Both the position numbers and the translations under genes were made by a program. A stretch of DNA of 64,000 nt from Paulinella micropora. Taxonomy: Eukaryota > Cercozoa > Imbricatea > Euglyphida > Paulinellidae. Positions within the stretch are counted from its first letter, which is position 1; each line of letters starts with the position of its first letter. The stretch spans positions 62,001 to 126,000 of the forward strand of contig WBZZ01004788.1 in the NCBI GenBank assembly GCA_019918135.1, written 5' to 3'. Under the pieces are notes generated by a model. The model had not been told where the DNA came from. It made no database searches and saw nothing but the letters and a program-made list of their open reading frames with translations. This document shows, piece by piece, positions 10,187 through 19,486 of this stretch.

Positions 10187-11313
10187 ACGCTTGACAACTG
10201 CAAGACCTTTTTGATGGGCCCGACGCCCAGGGTGTGGCACAAGGGAAGCGCTCCGGCCGGGAGACGGAGAGAAGTCTTGTCTAGCAGCCGGCTCCTGAGC
10301 GCGGGCCAGCCCGTGACCCAGGAGGCATCCAGCTCCGTGGCCGCCAGCTCGGGTTCTTCGCTTAGCAGCCCGAGGTAGCAAAGATAAGTCCGGATTTTTT
10401 GGGCGCCCGCTGCTCGTATTTGCTGTTCCTTGTTCTCCGCGGCCTCCTGCAGGATAGAGTTGATTTCGTTGGTGTAACAAAGCCCCAGATGGTGCCGCCT
10501 GATTGCCAAGCACTGCAGTGCCTTTTTCTTCCTGTCTGGTACTTGTTCGAAATAAAAATCATTTTGTCTGGGATGGAAGACGGCGAGGAACATACCGAGA
10601 ACCGGGCGCCCGGTCTGCCTTTCCGCGAGAAGCCGATAGAAATTGAGTTGCATAATGTACTTGTGGAAGTTGGCGTTGGGCAGGTCTGCACAGACCCTAA
10701 GCCCCGTCTCGCCTGCCCGGTAGGGCGTCTTGCGCAACTGTTTGCTGCGTTTCCAGTCGACTAGGTAGAGCCCCCCAGTGCGCGGGCAGAGATAGAGCAT
10801 GTCGCAAGAACCCACTACCAAATACTTGCGAGACAAGAGGTACAGCTCTGTACGCCAGGGAATCCAGCCCTTGGCAAGCACTACGCTCTCATGAAAGCGG
10901 TGGAATTGGACGTACTCGGCGCCAAGCCTCTCCTGTACAAGGCCTGGCACTGCGGGGATAACATCGTTGTAAAAGCTCTCGATGTAGGCGTGCAGGCGTG
11001 TGCCGTCGTCCCGCGCCGCATCCCACTCGGCCGCAATCTCTTCTTCTGAGCACCTTTGTCTGCTGGCAATGGCACGAAGCAAAGCCTCGCGTGGAAACTC
11101 GGGGAAAAACGAACTTAAGAGGGAGGAGACGCTGCCGGGCAAGGGCAACCACTGCTTGGCATCTAGCCGCAGTTTGTACAAGTGAGGCCCTGCTTCAAAC
11201 ACTACCTCTCCATCCGTAGGTAAGGGGTTCAGCCTAGCGAGCACGTCGCAATCCGCCTTGTTTTTTTCTAAAAAGACTTCCAGTTGTTTCAGGCTCGAAG
11301 TAGCTGAAACCAT
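10183..11313 (-). CDS. RecB/Cas4-like PD-(D/E)XK nuclease
   Basis: ATG 11313. The core shows GTRLHAYIE (motif I-like His), then E in WRTELYLLSRKYLVVGSCDM, D in VGSCDM and LVDWKRSKQ (E...GxxD...DxK), followed by QLNFYRLL with the Q-x3-Y seen in RecB-type nucleases. These are the metal-binding and catalytic residues of the PDDEXK_1 family (AddB/RecB/Cas4-like). At about 376 residues it is a stand-alone nuclease with no helicase motif. In a virus it would process DNA ends or recombination intermediates, comparable in role to herpesvirus alkaline nuclease. The C-terminal hundred residues are unassigned. Confidence 0.75.
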   Translation of the reverse strand: MVSATSSLKQLEVFLEKNKADCDVLARLNPLPTDGEVVFEAGPHLYKLRLDAKQWLPLPGSVSSLLSSFFPEFPREALLRAIASRQRCSEEEIAAEWDAARDDGTRLHAYIESFYNDVIPAVPGLVQERLGAEYVQFHRFHESVVLAKGWIPWRTELYLLSRKYLVVGSCDMLYLCPRTGGLYLVDWKRSKQLRKTPYRAGETGLRVCADLPNANFHKYIMQLNFYRLLAERQTGRPVLGMFLAVFHPRQNDFYFEQVPDRKKKALQCLAIRRHHLGLCYTNEINSILQEAAENKEQQIRAAGAQKIRTYLCYLGLLSEEPELAATELDASWVTGWPALRSRLLDKTSLRLPAGALPLCHTLGVGPIKKVLQLSSV

Positions 11314-11316
11314 CAA

Positions 11317-11597
11317 ACAAGCGTCACCAGAGAGTTTTTTTCTTCTTTTTGTTGTCGCGCGCCGCCGTCGGGGCTTCCGACCAAATTTCTGCTACTTGTG
11401 GGAGTCAAGGGCGGGGGCGGGGCGGGGGGGGGGGGAGGGGGAGGGGAGGGGTGGGGGGAAAGAAACAAGCGCCGGGGGGGGGGGGGGGAGTGCCAAGCGG
11501 CGGAGGGCGGGGGGGGGGGGGGGGGGGGCGGGGCGGGATAGGGAGAGAGGGGGGGGGAGGGGGCTGCCGGACGGCGGTGGAAGTCTTTCTCTTCCAT
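11317..11597. other. G-rich intergenic tract
   Basis: Almost pure purine on the plus strand with G runs of up to about 18 (11506-11528 region). There is no credible gene; open frames here are low-complexity artefacts. It could form G-quadruplexes. Confidence 0.5.
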
Positions 11598-12470
11598 TTA
11601 TGGCAACAATAAAGAATTGACATACCAGAATATTTGAGACACCAAGACCACGTCACAGCCCGTAGTTAAAGGAACCCAGACCGGATGATACAGAGCACGG
11701 TCCTTATTTTTGGCGGAAGAAATGCAGTAAATCAAGATTAGAATGACTGACGTTGCAAACGTGACATAAGCTGCAGTGATAGTCTGTACATGGTCGCGCC
11801 GGGTGGTAGCGCCTAGCAAGCACACCCAAGCGTAAATAAGCCAGGCGGCCGTGAGTGCGGCCAGGGTTCGGCCGACAAGGGCCCAAGCTTGTTTGTCGGG
11901 CCGGGACACCGCGATACTGAACAGTATTAGTGCTGAGAAGTAGGTTAAGCCTGGCAGAATAATCAGGTGCGCTACCACCGAACCAGGTAGAGGGGGCGGG
12001 CTTGCTTCACACATAAGCAGCAGCATAATTAGAACATGGGTTTGCGACCAAACCCACTGTAGGATGCGTTCGTACCGAACGTAATAGTAGAGCTGCCAGA
12101 GCCACCACTGCACAGAAACAGCCCCTTCGCGGTTCATTTCGCTGGAAAGTCCTCTGTACAGCCAGAGTGTTAGCCTGCGATTGAAACAAAGCACGCTGCC
12201 TCCGGCAAAATCTGATATAAGCGCATGGAACAGTTTACTCTTCCGGCGTATGGCCCGCCAGGTCCTGTACCTATCGGACAGCAGCAATGCGCCGCACGTC
12301 GCCACGTAAAACCAGAATTCGATTATGGCCAAGAGCCTTAGAATTGTGTGCAGGCGTTGGGGCAAACGTGGCAGTGCTGCGGTCTTTTCGGGTTGGGTGG
12401 CGGCAGTCCTTGTTCTTGATGATGCACGGCTAGAAGTTTCCTTTGCACTGAAAACGGGAGGCTCAGTCAT
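11598..12470 (-). CDS. Multi-pass membrane protein (about seven helices)
   Basis: ATG 12470 opens a Ser/Thr-rich cytosolic tail, then about six or seven hydrophobic segments: LAIIEFWFYVATCGALLL, ILQWVWSQTHVLIMLLLM, LIILPGLTYFSALILFSIAV, LAALTAAWLIYAWVCLLG, YVTFATSVILILIYCI and VVLVSQIFWYVNSLLL. Loops are short and Arg-rich, consistent with an inside-positive orientation. Its start overlaps the end of a small upstream membrane frame, suggesting they are linked. Similar in size to the proteins at 6.8 and 14.5 kb. No known family is recognised. Confidence 0.6.
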   Translation of the reverse strand: MTEPPVFSAKETSSRASSRTRTAATQPEKTAALPRLPQRLHTILRLLAIIEFWFYVATCGALLLSDRYRTWRAIRRKSKLFHALISDFAGGSVLCFNRRLTLWLYRGLSSEMNREGAVSVQWWLWQLYYYVRYERILQWVWSQTHVLIMLLLMCEASPPPLPGSVVAHLIILPGLTYFSALILFSIAVSRPDKQAWALVGRTLAALTAAWLIYAWVCLLGATTRRDHVQTITAAYVTFATSVILILIYCISSAKNKDRALYHPVWVPLTTGCDVVLVSQIFWYVNSLLLP

Positions 12471-12690
12471 CTGTGTCTTTCTGGCTCAGAATCCCAATTA
12501 AAAAACTCAGGCAGACAAGGCAGACGCAGGTAATCAACCAGAGCACTATAAGCACGGGATTTCCTTGTCTGCTAGTGATGATAGAAGCAAAGACAAGAAT
12601 GTGTACAGTGCTTGTCCGGTCACGATTGCTAGCACCAGTTGTTGGTAGGGTATTAAATGCATGCCCTTTTTGCTTACTGTTATAGAGCTC
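12463..12690 (-). CDS. Possible small single-pass membrane protein
   Basis: A minus-strand frame ends at TGA 12463-12465 with a clear hydrophobic helix (VLIVLWLITCVCLVCLSFLI) and a short acidic tail (SQKDTDD). It overlaps the next gene in the form ATGACTGA, as in coupled or tightly packed viral genes. No ATG is visible near the expected start, so the 5' limit is approximate and the reading is tentative. Confidence 0.3.
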   Translation of the reverse strand, partial: ELYNSKQKGHAFNTLPTTGASNRDRTSTVHILVFASIITSRQGNPVLIVLWLITCVCLVCLSFLIGILSQKDTDD

Positions 12691-12930
12691 TCCGGTCTCG
12701 GGGTGCTTTCTCTCCCCGCTCCTTCTATCTCCTTTTGTCTTGCGCTCTCGCCTTCCCCTGCCCTGCCCCCCCCCCTCCTTTTTCCTCCCCCCTTTCCCTC
12801 CTCCCCCCCCTCTCCCCCCCCCGGTCCTTTCCTTGGACTTGTCCTGTGGGGGGGGGGGGCAAAACAGCTCTCTCTCCCGTTAAAATTTGTAAAACAAGAA
12901 AAGGAGCAAAACCTGGGCCCCGTCTTGGTC

Positions 12931-13263
12931 ATGATAGATCTAGATTTGGTTCGCTTAGCAGAGTGGCTTTCGGAAGCTGAAAGGTATTTGAATCATACGA
13001 TAGTGGCTGGGCCGCTGGCGCAGAGCATCCAGCCCGGTCTGTACAGTTTAAGTGCCTACCTCTGGTTGGCGTTCTTACTTTTAATATTGTGGCTCGTGCG
13101 GGTAACAGCCAAGGCGTGCACCCGCCGTGTGGCGCAGGCCAAGCAGGCGGTTGCCCCGCCCGAAACATCCGCCGTTAATGATCTCGCGCCAGGACAAAAA
13201 ACAGGGTTTAATGATCTAAGCTGCGAGCCCCTGCAGGGTAAACACCCCTGCTGGGACAACTGA
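12931..13263 (+). CDS. Small single-pass membrane protein
   Basis: ATG 12931 gives 110 residues (MIDLDLVRLAEWLSEAERYL...). An N-terminal amphipathic region with one N-x-T site precedes a single helix (LWLAFLLLILWLVRV) and a basic, Ala-rich cytosolic tail ending CWDN. The frame stays open upstream through a C-rich tract, but that part is low-complexity. The gene faces the convergent 13310-14218 gene. Function unknown; an envelope-associated role is likely from its design. Confidence 0.55.
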   Translation: MIDLDLVRLAEWLSEAERYLNHTIVAGPLAQSIQPGLYSLSAYLWLAFLLLILWLVRVTAKACTRRVAQAKQAVAPPETSAVNDLAPGQKTGFNDLSCEPLQGKHPCWDN

Positions 13264-13309
13264 AATATCAGGTGGACCCGACTAGCACGAGACAATACTG
13301 ACAGTCTCT

Positions 13310-14218
13310 CTAGACTATTGGAAGACCTGTACGAGTGACGTCCGGCCCCCGCCGCAAAATACAGCCCCGCGCGAGCGCCAGGCACTGCTGAGTCTTGCTC
13401 AGTAGCTCTCGCAGCTCGTCTAGGACGGGCGCAACGTGTGACTCTGGGGGAGCCCGCGGGCCCGCCGGCTCACCATATAAGTAATGGACAAGCTCTTGTG
13501 CGGCTTGGCGTCGGCTGCTGCTACTAGGCTGTATCGTCTTTGTCCCAGTGCCGTACCAGTCCTCCATGGTGTCCGGCGAGGGGGGGTACAGGTCGTCTCG
13601 CTTGACTTCTTTTCCTTTCTTCTCAAACCCATCGTCGGGCCCCGCGGCCCGCGGTCTGGCCTCCTGCGTAGACCAAACAGGCAGTAGAGCTACTCGCGTT
13701 GGAGGGCTCAATCGCCAGGTATCTGACAGTCGTGTCACCACAGAGCCAAAACTGGCGCCAGACTGGCACAGCTGTCGCACGCTTTCTTTCCACTGACGAT
13801 AAAAGGCCTCTTCGCGGCTTCTGGTGGTGCCTCGCAGCGGACCGCTCACACCCACTACAGTGTAGCTTTGCTTGGCCCAGGAAACACGCTGTTCCAGCAT
13901 AGCTTTCTCGCCAAAACCAATAGATTTGCCTGGCGCCGCATACCTGCTGCCAGGGCGAAGGCCAGGGCTGTTCCGTCGCTGAAAAAGGCGGAGCTCTCGG
14001 CCTTGTATAGAAACCTGTAGATCTTTGCCCTTAGGGGTTGTCACGTAAAGACACTCTACCAAACGTAAGGAACTCTGGTTGCGCCCACCCTGCGCCTCCT
14101 CCTCAAAGGCTAACATTAAAGGCGAGTATGCATTTTCAGAGAGATAATACAACGCAATGTCTCCCAATGGCTTGCTGCTAGTGCGCTGCTTCTTTGACAC
14201 ACCCCGCGCCGATCTCAT
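13310..14218 (-). CDS. Hypothetical protein, about 302 residues
   Basis: ATG 14218 (MRSARGVSKKQRTSSK) is chosen because the open frame above it runs through a poly-C tract that encodes only Gly/Arg. The body has mixed alpha/beta composition with a basic N-terminus (nuclear-like KKQR) and segments such as SLRLVECLYVTTPKGKDLQV and EAFYRQWKESVRQLCQ. A Ser-rich linker (QPSSSSRRQ) and a helical C-terminus (PVLDELRELLSKTQQCLAL) follow. No known domain is recognised. Confidence 0.55.
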   Translation of the reverse strand: MRSARGVSKKQRTSSKPLGDIALYYLSENAYSPLMLAFEEEAQGGRNQSSLRLVECLYVTTPKGKDLQVSIQGRELRLFQRRNSPGLRPGSRYAAPGKSIGFGEKAMLEQRVSWAKQSYTVVGVSGPLRGTTRSREEAFYRQWKESVRQLCQSGASFGSVVTRLSDTWRLSPPTRVALLPVWSTQEARPRAAGPDDGFEKKGKEVKRDDLYPPSPDTMEDWYGTGTKTIQPSSSSRRQAAQELVHYLYGEPAGPRAPPESHVAPVLDELRELLSKTQQCLALARGCILRRGPDVTRTGLPIV

Positions 14219-14506
14219 CAAAAGCCCCTCCACCGGTTTCTGTCCTTTTAATTTTCCTAGCCCCCCCCCCCTCGATCTGTCTGTCGAGTGGCCAAGAGGG
14301 AGAGGGGGGAGCCCTCCCCCCCCCCCCCCCCCCCCCCCCCCCCGCCCCCTAACCACAGCAACCCTCTCCCCCCGCCCTCCCTTTCTTCCCTCTCCCCCCC
14401 CCCTGCTTCTCGGGCAAGGCCCTGGGGGTTGTGTCACAATTCCGCTTGATTTTTTAATAAAACTGCTGGTCTTTCAACAGAAATCCTAAATTGCTGGCCC
14501 TGGTTA
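14219..14506. other. Poly-C intergenic tract
   Basis: It contains one of the longest C runs of the window (about 14319-14343) and further C/T-rich sequence. On the minus strand an ATTAAA (complement of 14454-14459) lies shortly after the 14507 gene and may be its polyadenylation signal. Confidence 0.4.
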
Positions 14507-15442
14507 TTAATCGCATATTTCATAGAGCGCCTTCATGAGCAAAAAGTCGCTTAAAAGCGCCATGGAGGACAGTAGTGTAAAACCCCTGCTGTATTCAGAC
14601 TTCCCATCGTCGTCGTCGGTATAATTAAAGCAAAACGACAGCAGGTCCAAGTATTTAGCAATGGTTCTTGTGCCAGTTAAACAATTAAGAGCACAGAACA
14701 ACACAACAGTCCAAAAAGCCGTTGCCTGTACAGCGCAGGCGGCCTGCAACCAGAGGACGTCTGGCACTCTTTCCAATTTAGAAAGCTGTACACAAAAATA
14801 GGTAAACAAACTGGCCGACGTACTCGCTTGAAAGAATTGAGAGAATAACATACAATAACTAGTCTTATCCGTCACGCAGACAAAGATCAAAGTCGTTACG
14901 TTGAGTACGGCGCTTATGCAAGAAAAAGCCAGCAAAGCATCGGTGTCCTCGAGTTTTTCTTGTCTCACCAAAAAGAGTGTCAGGGTGGTCGACACGTAAC
15001 AGCCGAGCAAACGAAAGACTTCGTTTTTCCTGAACTGTTGTGAATCAGCAGTATCATTTTTTCCGCGGGAGTCAGAAGAAGCAGCAGCATTTTTTTCGCG
15101 GGGCTTAGAGTAGCAAAAAAAGTAGAAGCAATCAAAAAAGGCGTATATCAGCTGGATGGCAGCTGCCGAGAGCGCCAAACGCAGCGAGGTGAGGTGTTCG
15201 GTACAAGGCTGATCGAACAGCAGTGCCACGTTAATCACAATTATGACGGCCATCACCATAAAGCCAGAGAAAAGCAAATCGGGACAGAATAGGAGATCGC
15301 ACATCCGTGATAATGGTGTGCTTTGCTCTGCGTATTCCCCAAACATGATCTGCCAGCAGCACAGACAGCAAGTATTGTAGATATTTAAGCATATATCAAG
15401 TGAGGAAAGTCCAAGATAAATTTGTTTTCCTCCCCGGGGCAT
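14507..15442 (-). CDS. Multi-pass membrane protein (about eight helices)
   Basis: ATG 15442. Hydrophobic segments include LLFSGFMVMAVIIVINVALL, LALSAAAIQLIYAFFDCFYF, VFRLLGCYVSTTLTLFLV, LLAFSCISAVLNVTTLIFVC, FFQASTSASLFTYFCVQL, AACAVQATAFWTVVLFCALN and FTLLSSMALLSDFLLMKAL. A charged Ser/Lys-rich loop sits mid-protein and an acidic YTDDDDGK loop near the end. Cys and aromatic content is high. The layout recalls 7TM receptors or heliorhodopsins, but no retinal-lysine motif with correct spacing is seen. Probably related to the other two membrane proteins of the window. Confidence 0.6.
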   Translation of the reverse strand: MPRGGKQIYLGLSSLDICLNIYNTCCLCCWQIMFGEYAEQSTPLSRMCDLLFCPDLLFSGFMVMAVIIVINVALLFDQPCTEHLTSLRLALSAAAIQLIYAFFDCFYFFCYSKPREKNAAASSDSRGKNDTADSQQFRKNEVFRLLGCYVSTTLTLFLVRQEKLEDTDALLAFSCISAVLNVTTLIFVCVTDKTSYCMLFSQFFQASTSASLFTYFCVQLSKLERVPDVLWLQAACAVQATAFWTVVLFCALNCLTGTRTIAKYLDLLSFCFNYTDDDDGKSEYSRGFTLLSSMALLSDFLLMKALYEICD

Positions 15443-15598
15443 CGGCCGGGAAGGACAGAGATGGAGGGAGGGAAAGGGAAGCTATTGCACTCGGGAGCGG
15501 GAGAGAGAAAAGAAGGGGGGGGAGAAGGGCCCTACAAATGCTACGAGTAGAGTTGTAAGGTTTTTGGGGGTAATGTGCTTTTTGTCGTCAGATTTTTG
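15443..15598. other. Short divergent intergenic region
   Basis: Between divergent genes at 15442 (-) and 15599 (+). It is purine-rich with a G run near 15515. Nothing else is seen. Confidence 0.35.
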
Positions 15599-16908
15599 AT
15601 GCAGCAGAAGCAAGAGGTGGAATTGCAATTAAACACAAACCGGGTCGTAGCAGAGGCGTACGCGCAGGCTCTTGCTCAGCTGGGCCCGGTGCCCGGCTCA
15701 CGGGCACGCCTGGCGGCGTGGGAAACTTTGGCACAAGATTCCGTTCCCCGCAGCGCTCTTCCTACCAGCGCCGAGCTGAAGCTTTTTTGGGAAAAGTTCC
15801 TGTTGGTGCAATGGCAGGGACTTGCGGGGCTGCGTGCAGCAATACCAGGCTTGACCGAAGGAACAGCCCGGTGTTACTTGGCGGAGCTGGCGGCGGAGCT
15901 GGCCAGGCTAAGTGAACAGGACCTGACCCGCGGGGCCGCGCGGCGCTGGACGGGCAAATGGCTCGCTGCTGCGCCGCAAGCCTCCATGGAGGCTTTGTTG
16001 GTTCTAGATCACCGGGAAGCGGGCTGCGACGCTGTCTGCAGGGGCTACCCTTTGTCGCGTGCGAGGAGCTACCCTTGGGCGACATTGCCTTTCGCCTGCA
16101 AGGGCGTACCATGCGCCTGTTTGAACGCAAACGAGCGGACGATTGTTTACAGGGCATCTACTCGGGTCGTTTCCAGGCACAGCGTGAGGCGCTGGCGGGT
16201 TGGGTGCGCGAAGAGCCCGTGCAGCGCAGCGGTTGCGTAGGCTACATTTTTGAAAGCCCCGGCTGGCTGCTGCAAGCAGAAACAAACGCACAGAGCCCTT
16301 TGCTGTTAGGGTTGAAGCGGGCGCAGGTGGTGTGCAAGGGTGGCTCCGAGCCAGACGCGGCGGCGCTGGCGCTGTTGCGCTCTACCGAGTGTAGCACGCA
16401 AATTAAGTACGGTTTCCAGTCCTTCAATACCGCCCACATTTTGCACACGGCAGTGCTAATCTTGAACTTGTTTCGTGCTTGGGAAGCTATCGCTAGTACT
16501 GGTGCAGGCACTGCTACGGGAGGACAACGGGCCACAACAGGCGATAGCGGTAAACTGCAAGCCGCGGTAGTACACGAGCGCGCGCGCCAGGGGCGCCGCA
16601 CCTATCGCGCTGGGACCGACCTGTCGCTCGGGCAGGCCGAGCGGCTTGGCTTTTACGCCGCAATCCGTGGGGTCAGCCCCGCGGTGGCTAGGGCGCTGTG
16701 TGCGCGCTACCCGACGGTAGCGAAACTGGTGAAGAGATGTCTGGACTTGGGGGGTGCGGGCTGCAGGCAGGAGTTGGCAGCACTGCAGGTCCGCGCCCGC
16801 CCCACCGCGCCGCCGCGCCGCTTGGGACCCAAACTTGCGACGCGCATCTTGTGTCGCTTGGGCGCTTACGAGTGCAATCGGGACAAAGGCAAACCTTGTA
16901 ACTGCTAG
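15599..16908 (+). CDS. ERCC4-type (XPF/MUS81-like) structure-specific nuclease
   Basis: ATG 15599 (MQQKQEVELQ). After a helical N-terminal region, the catalytic core shows VLDHREAG (the first Asp of the ERCC4 fold), then LGDIAFRLQG and FERKRADDCLQGIYSGRFQ, which matches the G-D-x(n)-E-R-K-x3-D signature. A helical region follows, and the C-terminus has a helix-hairpin-helix (LGFYAAIRGVSPAVARALC, then YPTVAKLVKRC). In viruses such as ASFV (EP364R) this family handles branched DNA; here it fits replication or recombination together with the primase-helicase. About one apparent break. It stands alone, without the partner subunit that XPF or MUS81 need. Confidence 0.75.
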
Positions 16909-17019
16909 CACGCGCGGGGGCGGGGAAAGGGGGGGGGGGGAGGGGGCAGCGAGAGCGAGAGAGAGAGAGCCGCCAAGTTATTTTAATTAAAAGAAGAGGA
17001 ACAGAGAAACAAGAAGAAC
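16909..17019. other. Intergenic region with purine run and ATTAAA
   Basis: A G-rich purine run (16927-16970) is followed by TTTTAATTAAAAG at 16981-16993, which could give the ERCC4 gene its ATTAAA end signal or serve as an A/T-rich promoter for 17020. Confidence 0.35.
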
Positions 17020-17475
17020 ATGTCCAACGCACGTTTCTATTGGTATTGTGAAGAAAGCCATTGGCCCCCAGGGGCCCTGGCGGTACCATGCGACGGGCCT
17101 GGCCCGCCGGACGGCGCAACCATCGTCACAATTGCACCAACACACGCAACGACCGCGGCTGAAATCGAAGAAAGGCTGTGCAGCGCACAGCCTTATTACA
17201 ACTCGAAATGGCAGGCTGGTCTGGACGCGGCGCCTATCCGGAAGCCCGTAAAAGTGGTCCCTGGCCCCAACATGCACTACCCCGTCAAGCAGCTAAAGGA
17301 TCTATTATGGCCGACGGCGCAGAGGCCGCACAAACACCATCAGCGGAGCATCCTAGACAGCCCAACCAACAGCCCGAGCAGCCCGGCGAGCGCAAGCCCG
17401 GCGATTCCCTTCGACTATATTCCCTCGGGGCCTCGTTATCGCTTGACGATGTCAACAGCGAGGCAGAGAGTGTGA
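17020..17475 (+). CDS. Small hypothetical protein upstream of the duplicated-domain gene
   Basis: ATG 17020 gives MSNARFYWYCEESHWPPGAL..., non-low-complexity sequence that looks coding at least to about 17320. Its later part overlaps the next gene in another frame and is probably not meaningful. It may be a separate small gene or an N-terminal piece of its neighbour. No family is recognised. Confidence 0.35.
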   Translation: MSNARFYWYCEESHWPPGALAVPCDGPGPPDGATIVTIAPTHATTAAEIEERLCSAQPYYNSKWQAGLDAAPIRKPVKVVPGPNMHYPVKQLKDLLWPTAQRPHKHHQRSILDSPTNSPSSPASASPAIPFDYIPSGPRYRLTMSTARQRV

Positions 17476-18685
17476 CCGAGACCGAGGAGGCCGAGAGCGA
17501 GAACGAGGCTCCGGCGGCGCCGGCGTCTCTGTCAGGAAAGAGGAAACGGCCGAGCCCCTGCCGGCCCCCGGCGGCGTCCCCCGAAGGAGGCTTTGGGCAG
17601 GGCCCCGAAGAGCGGCTCGTAGACGAAGAGCTAAAGCTGCTGCAGAAAAGCAATGATCCCCTGTTTGAGAAAGGCAGACAGTTGATCGTGTACCACGATA
17701 ACAAAAGTCCGGGGAGCCGCGCCCTGTACAGCTCCCTGAGCCGCTATCTAGCTCCCGGCAAGTGTCGCGAATTGCGGGGCGCGTCGTCGTCGTCAGGGGA
17801 GTGCGAGAGCGGACAGCCAGGCGCTGCCACCTACGCGATAAACGCCGGCAGCAAGAGCGAGCTCGTGGACATCTTAAACAGCGTTCTGCCTGCCAAAGAC
17901 GGGAAGCGGGAACAAGACACGTGTGGTTTGGCGTTGGTGGGGCTGCCCTTCGACATGATTCGCTACCTCCGCATAGCTATGCAAGGTAAGGGTAACTCAC
18001 ACTTCTACGGGCGCACCTTCACGTGGTACAGTCGGTCCAAGCGCGGGCTCGCCGACCATTTCCACGTGTTCAGACAAGCGGTCGACAGCTACGACACCCT
18101 GCACGGACCCAAGAAAAGAAAAAAGCAAGCGCAGAACCAGGCGCCGGCCCTGATCCCACCAAGAAAGCCCAAAGAAAAAAAGCACGACCGGCAGCTGCAG
18201 CGCGTGCAAACGGCATTAGAACTACTGGCTGTGGACCCATCCAACCGCCTATTCGAAAAGTCAAGAAATCTGGTTGTTTATTCCGGCGAGCCCCAACCCC
18301 CGCCGGCGACTTCTTGTCTAATCATCTTAGACAACTAATGCCGCGTCAATGTCGAGAGTTTAAAAGGGTGGTCGAGGGGGTGGACAACCCCGGCCTCCGC
18401 AATACCTACGTACTGCACGCAACTACTGCTAGGGACTTTGCAAGAATTCTTGACTTGATACTACCGCTGGGCAATATAAAGCAAGAGAGCAGCCTGTGCG
18501 GCTTGGTGTTAGTAGGTCTGTCCAAACCTTTAATTCAACACCTCTCGGTCGAGCTCCCTGCAAGCAGAAACAGGACATATTACGAGCACGCACTCACGTG
18601 GTACACCGATTCCCAAAACGGGTTGTGTGGCCAAACCCATTTACTTAAACAAGCGATTAAGCGTTTTCTAGCTACCCAAGGCTAA
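17307..18685 (+). CDS. Protein with a tandemly duplicated novel domain
   Basis: ATG 17307 (MADGAEAAQTPSAEHPRQ). An acidic, Pro/Glu-rich disordered N-terminus with a nuclear-type KRKR precedes two copies of a domain of about 150 residues. Copy 1 has LFEKGRQLIVYHD, NAGSKSELVDILNSVLP, CGLALVGLPFDMIRYL and FTWYSRSKRGL; copy 2 has the matching LFEKSRNLVVYSG, TARDFARILDLILPL, CGLVLVGLSKPLIQHL and LTWYTDSQNGL. A basic Lys-rich linker (KKRKKQAQ) joins them. Two related modules and basic linkers suggest nucleic-acid or protein binding, but no known family is recognised. The locus has about one apparent break. Confidence 0.55.
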
Positions 18686-19146
18686 GTTTTGACAGTGATC
18701 TTCTCTTTTCTTTTTAATCATAACTAAAAGTTTACTTTGTGATTTTCTTTTATTCGACAACCGGCGTTGTCGGCTGCAAGGTCGTGGCTTCTTCTTTCTG
18801 GGAAAGCCGCGCGGGCTCTTGGACGGGCTGTTCCACCCGCGCGGCTTCCTCCCCGGCGTGCCGTCGCTGGTGCCTTCGCTGGTGCCGTTGCTGGTGCCGT
18901 TGCTGGTGCCATCGCTGGAGGGGGGTGAGGCTTTCTTCTCAGGGGCTGGCTTGCTCACTTGTGCCTCGGTCTCGTGGCTCGTCGGCTTTTCCGCGGCTGG
19001 CCCCCCGCGAGCTGCGCCTCGGCCGTGGGCGGTTCTTCCTTCGTGGCGGGTTCTTTTGCTTGCTCCGGGGCTGGCTCCGTTTTGAGCTTTTTTGAAACAG
19101 GTGCCGCTGCTAGTTCGTCGTCACGGGGGCGTTCGTGCTGGGGCAT
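18668..19146 (-). CDS. Basic, low-complexity nuclear-type protein
   Basis: ATG 19146 opens MPQHERPRDDELAAAPVSKK, followed by a KKLK motif and Glu/Pro/Ala-rich and Arg/Lys-rich stretches. The lower part of the locus encodes short repeats (GTSNGTSNGTSEGT in one frame, Ala/Thr/Pro repeats in another) and a basic tail (KKKREDH). The composition recalls histone H1-like or core proteins that condense viral DNA. The exact end is uncertain and the locus may carry about one break. Its 3' end overlaps that of the convergent gene at 18685. Confidence 0.4.
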
Positions 19147-19486
19147 TTTTGGTAGCTGTGTTTTAAAAGTCGAGCGGGGGGAGGAGGGGTTGAGGATAAA
19201 AAGTCGGTGGTGGGGGGATAAAGTACAGAAAAACACGCTGCCCCTTTTTTTTGTTGGAACAAGGACCCTCCCCAGGGGGGGGTGCCCCCCCCCCCCTTTC
19301 CCCGGGCGGTGACCAAAGAGAGGAGAGAGGGGTGTGCGAGGCAAAGAGGGGCGGTGCCTCCCCCCTCCCCTCCCCCTTTTTACTTAACGTCCTTGGCAGA
19401 GACATATAAACAAACACTATACGACGCCGGGATTTTTCTCCTCTTTGGCGCCCCCCCCTTTTCTTCCTTCCGCAGGACACGCCCGC
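19147..19486. other. G/C-tract intergenic region
   Basis: Between divergent genes. It contains purine-rich sequence, a G-C inverted block near 19269-19305 (GGGGGGGTGCCCCCCC) and an A/T-rich ACATATAAACAAAC (19400-19413) that could be the TATA-like element for the gene at 19487. Confidence 0.4.

Noticed and set aside
11317-11597. Gly-rich or Pro-rich small proteins in the G tract
   Set aside because: The frames exist on both strands only because of the homopolymers; there are no promoters or end signals.
14507-15442. Heliorhodopsin or microbial rhodopsin
   Set aside because: A Lys lies in the last helix (SDFLLMKAL), but spacing to the Asp is D-x4-K rather than the usual D-x3-K, and the other retinal-pocket residues are not evident.
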